DNA from: Alphaproteobacteria bacterium
Lineage (GTDB): Bacteria > Pseudomonadota > Alphaproteobacteria > ATCC43930 > CGMCC-115725
Assembly (NCBI GenBank): GCA_017353855.1
Contig: JAFMSA010000286.1
Location: 1-5,928, forward strand
Direction of reading: 5' to 3'
DNA: 5,928 nucleotides
In this document: positions 1 to 5,928 of the stretch, one piece after another
How the letters are laid out: the number at the start of each line of letters is the position of its first letter
Position numbering within the stretch: the first letter of the stretch is position 1
The notes under the pieces: model-generated
The model's database searches: none
Told to the model about the DNA's origin: nothing
The model's input: the letters and a program-made list of their open reading frames with translations, nothing else
Position numbers and translations under genes: made by a program

Positions 1-964
1 CGGCATCCCATTTATAGCGGGCGCGCGCGGAGAATGAGATTTCTTCGCCAGCGCGAGCCAGGCGCATCATCTCGACGAAATTCGCGAGCAGACGGTCGCG
101 CGCAGCACCGATTTCGGCAGCGGCTTCCGCCATGCGATGTTGCATGAACGGATCTTCGACGACGCGCGACTGGTCGCGCACACTGACGCGTCCGGCCGAC
201 TGCTCGCGGAATGCCTCAAGCGCGCCCAGCGCCGAGCCGATGGCAGGAGCCGTGATCCCGTTGGCAAAGACCAACCCGAACGGCAGACGGTAGAGCGGCG
301 CATCGTTTACGGCGTTGCCTGGATGCCGCAGATGAAACGCATCCAAATAGGAATGCGTGCGGTATTCCGGCACAAACGCGTCATAGACGAGGAGATCCTT
401 GCTGCCGGTAGCGCACAGACCCATCACGTGCCAGTTGTCGTCGATCACGTAGTCGCGTCGCGGCACGAGAAAAACGCGCGCTTCTGGCGGCTGCCCGCTC
501 TCGACCGGCGCCACGATGCCGCCCAGCACGGCCCAGTGACAGAAGTCGCAGCCGCTAGAGAAAGACCAGCGGCCGCTCAGCCGGTAACCGCCCTTGACCC
601 GCTCGACCGTGCCGGTCGGCGCCAGCGAAGTCGAGAGCTGGATACCGGTGTCCTCTCCCCAGACATCCTCCTGCGCCCGCGGCGGAAAGATCGCCAGATG
701 CCAATTGTGCACGCCGATGACCCCGAGGATCCACGCGCTCGAACCGCAGACGGCGGCAGTTTCGATCACGGCCGTGTAGAACACGTCGGGATCGAGCTCG
801 TAGCCTCCATAGCGCTTTGGCTGCAGCGCGCGAAAGAGCCCGGCCTGCTGGAAATCCGCCAAAGTCTCGTCGGGCAGGCGCCGCAACCGTTCGGCATCTG
901 CGGCGCGCTCGCGCAGCACCGGCAGCAGAGCGCGCAGCCGCCCGAGGTATTCCCCGGGGGTCAT
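1..964 (-). CDS. HsaA-like flavin-dependent monooxygenase (3' end outside window)
   Basis: Two-component (group D) flavoprotein monooxygenase with the acyl-CoA dehydrogenase fold. Relatives use reduced flavin from a separate reductase to hydroxylate phenolic rings; HsaA acts on a secosteroid phenol in the cytoplasm. 321 codons are visible against about 390 in the family, so roughly 70 C-terminal residues are missing. From memory the closest match is mycobacterial HsaA: RRLPDET at 28-34, YGG at 52-54, CGSSAW at 73-78, GVHNWHLA at 84-91, AQEDVWGED at 97-105, SSGCD at 136-140 and TGSKD at 186-190. The SSGC serine region and the HNWH segment lie near the flavin and substrate in related enzymes. 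The ATG at 962-964 gives a start aligned with the family. It lies five bases after the stop of the upstream dioxygenase-like gene and has no strong ribosome binding site of its own, so translational coupling is likely. The family is secure. The substrate is unknown: a DszC-like or 4-hydroxyphenylacetate-hydroxylase-like role is possible. No reductase gene is visible. Confidence 0.87.
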   Translation of the reverse strand, partial: MTPGEYLGRLRALLPVLRERAADAERLRRLPDETLADFQQAGLFRALQPKRYGGYELDPDVFYTAVIETAAVCGSSAWILGVIGVHNWHLAIFPPRAQEDVWGEDTGIQLSTSLAPTGTVERVKGGYRLSGRWSFSSGCDFCHWAVLGGIVAPVESGQPPEARVFLVPRRDYVIDDNWHVMGLCATGSKDLLVYDAFVPEYRTHSYLDAFHLRHPGNAVNDAPLYRLPFGLVFANGITAPAIGSALGALEAFREQSAGRVSVRDQSRVVEDPFMQHRMAEAAAEIGAARDRLLANFVEMMRLARAGEEISFSARARYKWDA

Positions 965-982
965 CCCGCTTAGCCCAGCGGG
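965..982 (-). promoter_or_regulatory. Hairpin over the stop/start junction of the two minus-strand genes
   Basis: Read on the minus strand, CCCGCT and AGCGGG form perfect six-base arms around a six-base loop. The second arm contains the last two bases of the upstream TAA stop and ends directly against the ATG at 964-962. It therefore occupies the place where a ribosome binding site would be. A ribosome finishing the upstream gene would melt it, so it could couple translation of the monooxygenase to that of the VOC protein. The repeat is seen directly; the function is inferred, and six-base GC arms can arise by chance in GC-rich DNA. Confidence 0.4.
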
Positions 983-2190
983 CCCTGGAAGATCTGGTCG
1001 ACGTAGGTGTCGGACAGCGGTTCAAGCACCTCGGGCCATTCGCCGTTTACCCTCCGCCGCTCGCCGGCCGGGCGGACCCGGCCGTCCCATCCGATCTGCT
1101 CCATGTAGTAATAGAGCTGAATGCAGTGGCCGTCGGGGTCGAGCGCAAAGGCCGTGTAATCGATGCCGGGGTAGAGCTCGGGCGGGATCGAATCAACGAA
1201 CCTCACGCCGTGCGCCTTCAGGAATGCGACAGCTTCGCGCAGTTGCCGGTAACTGCCGACCTCTACGCCGAACGACATGCAGGTCGAGCGCTCGCTGAGG
1301 CCGAGCGCACGCCGCAGTTCCTTCGGGAACAGTCCCAGACTGTGGTGTTCTGCCCCGCAGCGCAGAAAGACGCAGCGTGCGCCGCGATAAGTTGTCTCTT
1401 CGCTGCTGACAAAGCCGAGCCGGTCTCTATAGAAGCCCTCGGCACGCTCGACATCGTCGACAAAGAGATTTACCGGACCAATCTTGGTCACCTTGAACGG
1501 CCGCGGCAACAGCACGCCTCCTACGTCATAGGACGCGGCCGGTATCTGGTGCGGGCGGTGTCCCGAGAGCACGTCGATGCCTTTGTCCATTGCCTCGACG
1601 AGTTCAGCCGCTTCCGACACCTGCGGCAGAGTCGGCTTCTCGCCGAAGCCGCGATAATACATATCGCGCGGTTTGCTGAGCTGATTCCAGCCGATCTGCT
1701 CGATGCCGTAATAAAATTCATTCGTATGCCCGTCAGGATCATAGACATAGACATGCCAATTGCTGCCCGGCATGTCGCGTCCGACACGCTGAATACGGAC
1801 CTGCTGCTGCTCGAAATAGGTGTGGGCGTCGACGATCTCCTTGAGGCTGCCGCATTGCCAGGTGATCTGGTTGATCGTGACCTCCGGCGCGAATTTGCGG
1901 TCGGCACGATGATCCATCACCCTCTTCGGGAACAGCACAAAGGCGTGATGATCGGTTCCGTAGCGCATGAAGTAGCCGCGCGGATCGCCCAGATCGGCAT
2001 CCTTCGGGAACCACGGTGCGCGGGAAAAATCGAGTGTGTCGGAGGCTGTGAAGCCGAGCAGGTCGCCGTAGAATTCGCGGCCTTCGGGCAACTTGTCCAC
2101 ATTGAAGCCGAAATGACCGAGCCGGCGGATTTTGAATGGCCGGGACAGTAATACCCCGCCGACATCATAACGTTGGCTGGCGGTCGACAT
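970..2190 (-). CDS. Double VOC-domain protein, extradiol dioxygenase-like
   Basis: A 406-residue protein of the vicinal oxygen chelate superfamily (glyoxalase I, extradiol ring-cleavage dioxygenases). It contains two homologous units: YDVGGVLLxRPFK opens both (8-20, 221-233) and EQIGW closes both (164-168, 364-368). Unit 1 has GHFGFNV (His26) in the first strand, DHHAFVLF (80-87) and VYVYDPDGHTNE (147-158), which fits the end of the extradiol dioxygenase signature with Glu158 as the metal ligand. The usual second histidine ligand seems to be Gln108. In unit 2 the positions matching His26 and Glu158 are Pro239 and Gln358, while HH (282-283) is kept. Unit 1 is therefore the likelier active half. 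HsaC/BphC enzymes are nearer 300 residues and have their active site in the C-terminal half, so this is not a plain orthologue. The likely role is cleavage or rearrangement of the ring hydroxylated by the downstream monooxygenase. Two ATGs lie in tandem (2193, 2190); the second sits six bases from AGGAGG and is preferred. Confidence 0.85.
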   Translation of the reverse strand: MSTASQRYDVGGVLLSRPFKIRRLGHFGFNVDKLPEGREFYGDLLGFTASDTLDFSRAPWFPKDADLGDPRGYFMRYGTDHHAFVLFPKRVMDHRADRKFAPEVTINQITWQCGSLKEIVDAHTYFEQQQVRIQRVGRDMPGSNWHVYVYDPDGHTNEFYYGIEQIGWNQLSKPRDMYYRGFGEKPTLPQVSEAAELVEAMDKGIDVLSGHRPHQIPAASYDVGGVLLPRPFKVTKIGPVNLFVDDVERAEGFYRDRLGFVSSEETTYRGARCVFLRCGAEHHSLGLFPKELRRALGLSERSTCMSFGVEVGSYRQLREAVAFLKAHGVRFVDSIPPELYPGIDYTAFALDPDGHCIQLYYYMEQIGWDGRVRPAGERRRVNGEWPEVLEPLSDTYVDQIFQGPLG

Positions 2191-2194
2191 CATG

Positions 2195-2204
2195 TTCCTC
2201 CTCT
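2195..2204 (-). promoter_or_regulatory. Ribosome binding site deciding the VOC gene start
   Basis: On the minus strand this reads AGAGGAGGAA. The AGGAGG core (2202-2197) is three bases from the ATG at 2193 and six bases from the ATG at 2190. The latter spacing is normal. The site also argues against longer in-frame starts further upstream, for example at 2277, which lack such a site. Confidence 0.8.
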
Positions 2205-2224
2205 GCGTGCGCATCGCCGCGGGC

Positions 2225-2253
2225 TTGCCGGACCTGCTCTGGATGATGATTAT
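2225..2253 (+). promoter_or_regulatory. Candidate sigma70-type promoter for the ThDP enzyme gene
   Basis: TTGCCG (2225-2230) and GATTAT (2248-2253) are separated by 17 bases, and each matches the housekeeping consensus at four of six positions. Transcription would begin near 2260, giving a leader of about 53 bases to the TTG start at 2313. The -10 hexamer lies in the only AT-rich patch of the intergenic region and overlaps the -10 of the divergent promoter. This is a by-eye match and is not proven. Confidence 0.4.
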
Positions 2254-2260
2254 CACATCC
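2241..2260. promoter_or_regulatory. Candidate operator: nested inverted repeat between divergent genes
   Basis: GGATG (2241-2245) and CATCC (2256-2260) form outer arms. Almost concentric with them is the palindrome TGATTATCA (2247-2255, TGAT-T-ATCA). The element covers both proposed -10 hexamers, so a bound regulator would shut or tune both transcripts at once. TGAT/ATCA half-sites do not point safely to one regulator family, and no regulator gene is present in the window. The symmetry is seen; the role as an operator is inferred. Confidence 0.35.
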
Positions 2261-2277
2261 TCGTGTGCGGCCGCCAA
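2249..2277 (-). promoter_or_regulatory. Candidate sigma70-type promoter for the VOC-monooxygenase operon
   Basis: On the minus strand TTGGCG (2277-2272) and GATAAT (2254-2249) are separated by 17 bases. The -10 matches consensus at five of six positions and the -35 at four of six. Transcription would begin near 2242, giving a leader of about 52 bases to the ATG at 2190. It mirrors the plus-strand promoter and shares its -10 DNA, so RNA polymerase cannot occupy both at once. Confidence 0.45.
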
Positions 2278-2298
2278 GCGCGGTCCGTGATCGCCGCT

Positions 2299-2305
2299 GG
2301 GAGGA
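2299..2305 (+). promoter_or_regulatory. Ribosome binding site deciding a TTG start
   Basis: GGGAGGA lies seven bases ahead of the TTG at 2313-2315. This favours TTG over the in-frame GTG at 2265. The GTG would leave a leader of only a few bases from the predicted transcription start and has no comparable upstream site. Confidence 0.7.
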
Positions 2306-2312
2306 AGCGAAA

Positions 2313-4010
2313 TTGAGTGAACATGGTTCTTTGAACGGCGCCGAATGGCTGGCGCAGGCGCTGGCCGGAGCGGGTACGACGCACGTCTTCTTTGTCGAGT
2401 CGGTGCTGCGCCGCACTTTGCTGCAGCTCGCTGATCTCGGGGTGACCCCCGTGCTGGCCCATAGTGAAAAAGCGGCGGCTTACATGGCTGACGGCTATGC
2501 TCGCGTCGCCGGGCGGCCGGGCGTCTGCATGGCGCAATCGGTGGGTGCCGCCAACCTCGCCTCCGGGTTGCAGGATCCTTTTCTCGGACGCAGCCCCGTC
2601 ATCGCGTTGACCGGCCGCAAAGAACCGTCATTCCAACACCGCAACGCCTATCAGGAAATCGCGCACGCCCCGCTCTTCGCTGCGGTGACAAAGTTTTCGA
2701 CACAAGTCGATTCCACCGCCGAATTACCACGCCTCCTGCGTCACGCCTGGCGCGCTGCGTTGGCCGATACGCCGCGCCCGACGCATCTGGATTTCTGTGG
2801 CTTGCAGGGCGATGTGGTCGAGCTCGGCCGGACAGATGCGCCGCCAGTCATCGATCCGGAAGCGCGGCGCATACCGCCGCACCGGCCGGTTGCCGGTGCC
2901 GACGAGATCGAACGCGCCGCTGCCGTGCTGCGCGGTTCCCCGCGAGTGGCAATTGTTGCCGGGGATGGGGCCGCCGCTTCGCAGGCGGGGCCGGAAGTTC
3001 TCGCTTTGGCCGAGGCGCTGCAGGCGCCAATTGCCACGACCCTCGGCGCGCGTGCCCTCATACCGACGCAGCACAGGCTTTGTGTCGGCGTAGCCGGAAG
3101 CTATTCGGCGCCGCCGGCAAACCGGGTCGTGCATGGCGCCGACCTCGTGCTGTTCGTAGGCTGTGACACCGGCGACCAGGTCACGTTGAACTGGAACGTG
3201 CCGTCGCGCGACACAAGGATCGTGCAGATCGATGCCGATCCCCTGGAAATCGGGCGCAGCTATCCGAACACAACCGGCCTCGTCGGCGACCCGAAAGCGA
3301 CACTGGCAGCCCTCAATCGTGTGCTCGGTGCGCCGGCACGCGACACCGGTTTCGCCGAGGAAGCAGCCCGCTTGGTTGACGACTGGCGCGTGAGGATGAC
3401 TCCGCTCGTCCGGGGCGACACGGTGCCGATCCGTGTCGAGCGGCTGTGTGCCGAAATCACACGGGCCTTGCCGTCCGATGCGATTGTCGTCGCGGATACC
3501 GGCTATTCGGGGATTTGGACCGGCACGATGATCGAGCTGGATGGCGCGGGGCAGAGCTACCTGCGCGCGGCCGGATCGCTCGGCTGGGCATTTCCGGCCT
3601 CGCTTGGCGCCAAATGTGCCGCGCCAGGCCGCGCGGTGTTGTGCTTCACGGGCGACGGCGGGTTCTACTATCATCTCGCGGAACTGGAATCGGCCCGCCG
3701 CTGCGGTCTTGCCGCCACGATCGTCGTCAATAACAATTCCGGTTTCGGCCAGAACCTGACGGGCGTGCGCCGCATCGCCGGCAACCGGCCGGGCAGGGGC
3801 GAGGAACTCATCCGCTTTGGACCGACCGACTTTGCCGCCGTCGCGAAGAGTTTCGGCGTCCGTGGCCTTCGGGTCGAACGGCCGGGCGAGATCGCACCCG
3901 CACTCGCCGAGGCGCTCGGGGCCGGCGAGCCGGTCGTCGTCGATGTCGTGAGCGACCTTGAGCCGCGTGCCCCCGAGCCATGGGTTCCCGGCCGGGAAAC
4001 CTCGCATTAG
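2313..4010 (+). CDS. ThDP-dependent enzyme, acetolactate synthase-like superfamily
   Basis: A 565-residue enzyme with the three-domain layout of the acetolactate synthase/benzoylformate decarboxylase superfamily: PYR domain about 5-175, central domain about 195-345 (VQIDADP at 304-310), PP domain about 375-555. The catalytic Glu52 lies in HSEKAAAYMADGYAR (50-64). The cofactor motif is GDG at 447-449, then 24 residues, then NN at 474-475. These residues point to active ThDP/Mg chemistry: making or breaking a C-C bond beside a carbonyl. True acetolactate synthases have a VFGxPG motif near the N-terminus, whereas here it reads VFFVES (25-30). No regulatory small subunit gene is adjacent, so a biosynthetic IlvB role is unlikely. 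Possible roles are 2-oxoacid decarboxylation, oxalyl- or acyl-CoA lyase chemistry, or hydrolysis of a cyclic dione. It is the only plus-strand gene, divergent from the VOC operon and overlapping the next gene by four bases. The TTG start is chosen for its ribosome binding site. Whether the central domain binds FAD or ADP cannot be judged. Confidence 0.9.
   Translation: MSEHGSLNGAEWLAQALAGAGTTHVFFVESVLRRTLLQLADLGVTPVLAHSEKAAAYMADGYARVAGRPGVCMAQSVGAANLASGLQDPFLGRSPVIALTGRKEPSFQHRNAYQEIAHAPLFAAVTKFSTQVDSTAELPRLLRHAWRAALADTPRPTHLDFCGLQGDVVELGRTDAPPVIDPEARRIPPHRPVAGADEIERAAAVLRGSPRVAIVAGDGAAASQAGPEVLALAEALQAPIATTLGARALIPTQHRLCVGVAGSYSAPPANRVVHGADLVLFVGCDTGDQVTLNWNVPSRDTRIVQIDADPLEIGRSYPNTTGLVGDPKATLAALNRVLGAPARDTGFAEEAARLVDDWRVRMTPLVRGDTVPIRVERLCAEITRALPSDAIVVADTGYSGIWTGTMIELDGAGQSYLRAAGSLGWAFPASLGAKCAAPGRAVLCFTGDGGFYYHLAELESARRCGLAATIVVNNNSGFGQNLTGVRRIAGNRPGRGEELIRFGPTDFAAVAKSFGVRGLRVERPGEIAPALAEALGAGEPVVVDVVSDLEPRAPEPWVPGRETSH
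3983..4001. repeat. Inverted repeat at the convergent gene ends, possible bidirectional terminator
   Basis: TTCCCGGCCGGGAA (3985-3998) is a perfect 14-base palindrome. It can be extended by GG/CC (3983-3984, 4000-4001) across one bulged A. It lies in the last codons of the ThDP gene and also just beyond the stop of the opposing acyl-CoA synthetase gene. There is no T-tract on either side, so it is not a classical intrinsic terminator. It could mark or protect the 3' ends of both transcripts. Confidence 0.3.
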
Positions 4011-5928
4011 TCAAGCTGAGCCAAGCCAAGCTCGGGACCGCTGGCCACAATAAGCGCGTCCAATGCCACCACCCCGCCGCCGCGCGGCCGGACCAACAGC
4101 GGGTTGATCTCGATGCTGGTGAACTGCCCGCGCTGTGCGGCGGCGAAACGCGACAGGTGCGAGAGCGCCTGCGCCAATGCCTCGATATCCGCCGTCGGCT
4201 TGCCGAGGCTTCCTTCGAGGAGGGCCGCGCCCCTGATCTCACCGATCATCCGGCGGGCTTCGGCGGTGCCGAACGGGGCCATGCGGAACGTGACATCGCG
4301 CATGACCTCGACGAAGACGCCGCCCAGCCCGAACATGACGACCGGCCCGAATACCGGATCGTCCTGCACGCCGATGATCGTTTCGACACCCTCGCGCAAC
4401 ATCGGCGAGACCAGCACACCTTCGATGCGAGCCTGCGGCGCCCGCGTGCGGACCCGGGCCATCAGTTCGTCGTAGGCGGCAGCCGCTTGTGTGGCAGGGA
4501 CGTCGAGCGACACGCCGCCGGTTTGGGTCTTGTGAAGGATGTCGGGCGACAGAATCTTCAGCACGAGACGATCGCTCAGTGACCCGCCCGCGGCTGCGGC
4601 CTCGGCACCGGTCGTCGCGAGATGTTCCTCGATTGCCGGGATACCCGCGTCGGCAAGGATGCGCTTTGCCTCGTTTTCGCCGAGCCGTCGCTTAGGCAAT
4701 GGCGGTAAACCCTGCAGCGGATGCGGGGCCAGTTCCGGCCGTTCAGCCAAGCGCTCTGCGCAGCGCATCGCGGCCGCGACCGCCTCCACCGCGCGCCACG
4801 GATCCTCGAAGATCGCGATGCCGGCCTCCTCATAGCGCCGGCGCACCTCGTCGCCGGCAATCACCGACAATGCGAAATAGCAGTCGGGATACCGCGCGGC
4901 GGCCTGCGAGACCGATCGGAACAGGATCTCACCCATCTTGGGCGAACTCGCCCACAGCAGAAAGAACGCGGCGATCGCCGGAAACCCTTCCCGTCCGAGC
5001 AGCAGATCGAAGCCCTTGTCGATCAGCGCCGGCTCGTTCATCGGCTGCGCCGTCAGATCGATGGGATTGCGGGCAGCGGCAAACGGAACCCAGCCGAGCA
5101 CCTCGGCTTGCGCTTCGGCTGATAGCGGTGTCAGTTCCACCCCCTCCCGCTCTGCCGCATCGGCCATCAGCACCCCCGCGCCGCCCGAGACGGTCATCAC
5201 CGCCAAGCGGCGTGAACGAGGCAGGCGCCCGCGCGTGCAGGCGTAGGCGATCTCGATCAGATCCTCGGGCGTGACGGCGCGCTCGACGCCGAGTTGACGG
5301 AAAACGGCGTCGTAGATCGCATCGCTGCCGGCAAGCGAGGCGGTATGCGAGGCGGCCGCCGCGGCGCCGACGGCCGAGCCGCCGACCTTCATCGCGATCA
5401 CCGGTTTGCCGTTGCTGCGGGCGCGCGTCACGGCATCGACGAAACGGTCGCGATCCTTGATCGCCTCCATGTAGCAGGCAATCGCTTGTGTCTGCGGGTC
5501 CTCGGCGAGGAACGAGATGCCATCGGCGACCTGGATGTCGGCCTCGTTGCCGGTGCTGATCCACACGCCGGTGCGAATTCCGCGGCGCTTGGCAAGCGCC
5601 AGCAGGTGCGTCCCGAAAGCTCCGGACTGGGTGACCATGCCGAGCGGACCCGGGCGCTGCGGCCCTTCCTCGAGGTAAGAACCGAAGGTCGGGGTATGGC
5701 CGGCGCGCAGATTGAACAGCCCCAGACAATTCGGGCCGCAGAACCGCACGCCGCCGCGCTGCGCGATGTCGGCGAGACGCTGCTGCGCGAGGCGGCCTTC
5801 CTCTCCGGTCTCCGCAAAACCGGCCGTGAACATGACGACCGCGCGCACACCTTTGGCGATCGAGGCTTCGAGCGCGGCCGTCGCGAGCGAAGCGGGCACG
5901 GCGATCAGTGCGAATTCGACCGGACCCG
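4007..5928 (-). CDS. ADP-forming acyl-CoA synthetase, fused alpha-beta type (5' end outside window)
   Basis: Acetate--CoA ligase (ADP-forming) family: interconverts acid, CoA and ATP with acyl-CoA, ADP and phosphate through phosphohistidine intermediates. 639 codons are visible against roughly 700 in the family; the missing part is the start of the CoA-binding Rossmann domain. The first visible residues (EFALIAVPA, then VMFTAGFAE) match the interior of that domain, so the gene continues past 5928. Next comes the flavodoxin-like ligase region with SHTASLAGSDAIYD, whose histidine (codon 5345-5347) is the expected phosphorylated residue. The ATP-grasp part (about 4700 down to 4030) starts at RRLGENEAKRIL and has SPDILHKTQTGGV (His codon 4532-4534), FGLGGVFVEV and EINPLLV. 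The alpha and beta halves form one chain, and no GNAT acetyltransferase domain follows. The gene ends in TAA, convergent with the ThDP gene. It could activate a carboxylic acid released by the neighbouring pathway; substrate range in this family is broad and not predictable here. Confidence 0.92.
   Translation of the reverse strand, partial: GPVEFALIAVPASLATAALEASIAKGVRAVVMFTAGFAETGEEGRLAQQRLADIAQRGGVRFCGPNCLGLFNLRAGHTPTFGSYLEEGPQRPGPLGMVTQSGAFGTHLLALAKRRGIRTGVWISTGNEADIQVADGISFLAEDPQTQAIACYMEAIKDRDRFVDAVTRARSNGKPVIAMKVGGSAVGAAAAASHTASLAGSDAIYDAVFRQLGVERAVTPEDLIEIAYACTRGRLPRSRRLAVMTVSGGAGVLMADAAEREGVELTPLSAEAQAEVLGWVPFAAARNPIDLTAQPMNEPALIDKGFDLLLGREGFPAIAAFFLLWASSPKMGEILFRSVSQAAARYPDCYFALSVIAGDEVRRRYEEAGIAIFEDPWRAVEAVAAAMRCAERLAERPELAPHPLQGLPPLPKRRLGENEAKRILADAGIPAIEEHLATTGAEAAAAGGSLSDRLVLKILSPDILHKTQTGGVSLDVPATQAAAAYDELMARVRTRAPQARIEGVLVSPMLREGVETIIGVQDDPVFGPVVMFGLGGVFVEVMRDVTFRMAPFGTAEARRMIGEIRGAALLEGSLGKPTADIEALAQALSHLSRFAAAQRGQFTSIEINPLLVRPRGGGVVALDALIVASGPELGLAQLD

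Noticed and set aside
952..959. CCCCGGGG palindrome near the monooxygenase start
   Set aside because: It is a short GC palindrome inside codons 2-5, expected by chance at this base composition.
137..973. Long open frame on the plus strand opposite the monooxygenase
   Set aside because: It is antisense to a clear HsaA-like protein, has arginine/alanine-rich sequence without a recognisable fold, and reflects high GC at codon third positions.
817..2151. 444-codon open frame on the plus strand opposite the VOC gene
   Set aside because: It lies antisense to a protein with strong internal repeats and family motifs; its own translation shows no domain and it lacks a convincing ribosome binding site.
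970..2190. Naming the minus-strand pair hsaA and hsaC
   Set aside because: The monooxygenase is HsaA-like, but the VOC protein differs in length and in active-site placement, and no other steroid genes are visible; the symbols would overstate the evidence.
2267..2274. GCGGCCGC palindrome in the intergenic region
   Set aside because: It is a common eight-base GC palindrome with no further symmetry around it; the AT-rich repeat nearby is the better operator candidate.
2265..2312. GTG at 2265 as start of the ThDP gene
   Set aside because: The added 16 residues are charged and unlike the family's N-terminus, and GGGAGGA sits at the right distance from the TTG at 2313 instead.
2724..4007. 427-codon open frame on the minus strand opposite the ThDP gene
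   Set aside because: It is a shadow of the ThDP coding sequence, whose catalytic motifs lie on the plus strand; the antisense protein has no recognisable motifs.
4699..5274. Open frames on the plus strand within the acyl-CoA synthetase gene
   Set aside because: They are low-complexity Arg/Pro/Ser-rich translations typical of antisense frames in GC-rich genes.
5870..5899. GTG at 5899 as the true start of the acyl-CoA synthetase
   Set aside because: The frame stays open to the window edge, and the residues upstream (PVEFALIA) fit the middle of the CoA-binding domain, so the valine is internal.

Overview
This GC-rich window holds four large genes of an apparent catabolic locus. The strong third-position G/C bias, the gene families present and the canonical purine-rich ribosome binding sites suggest a proteobacterium, probably an alphaproteobacterium. 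That is an inference from style, not from a marker gene. There are no RNA genes, insertion sequences, CRISPR repeats or phage-like genes. Coding density is close to complete; the only real intergenic region is the 122 bases at 2191-2312.

Layout from left to right. Bases 1-964 (minus) carry a two-component flavin-dependent monooxygenase of the acyl-CoA dehydrogenase fold. It resembles the steroid-ring hydroxylase HsaA, and its 3' end lies outside the window. Five bases upstream of it is 970-2190 (minus), a 406-residue protein made of two glyoxalase/extradiol-dioxygenase-like (VOC) units. The two genes form an operon, with a small hairpin covering the stop/start junction. Across the intergenic region, 2313-4010 (plus) encodes a ThDP-dependent enzyme of the acetolactate synthase-like superfamily. 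Convergent to it, with stop codons overlapping by four bases, is 4007-5928 (minus), an ADP-forming acyl-CoA synthetase whose N-terminus lies beyond the right edge.

A monooxygenase followed by a VOC dioxygenase-like protein is the logic of aromatic ring hydroxylation and meta-cleavage (compare HsaA/HsaC in steroid breakdown). A ThDP enzyme suits C-C bond cleavage or formation next to a carbonyl, and the acyl-CoA synthetase suits activation of the released acid. Together they suggest degradation of a cyclic compound, but the substrate cannot be read from the sequence. The monooxygenase's flavin reductase partner is not in the window.

The most interesting points are four. The double VOC protein has its apparent metal-binding residues in the first unit and a degenerate second unit. 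Two divergent promoters seem to share one palindromic -10 region, each with 17-base spacing. A hairpin sits directly against the monooxygenase start codon. A perfect 14-base inverted repeat lies at the convergent gene ends.
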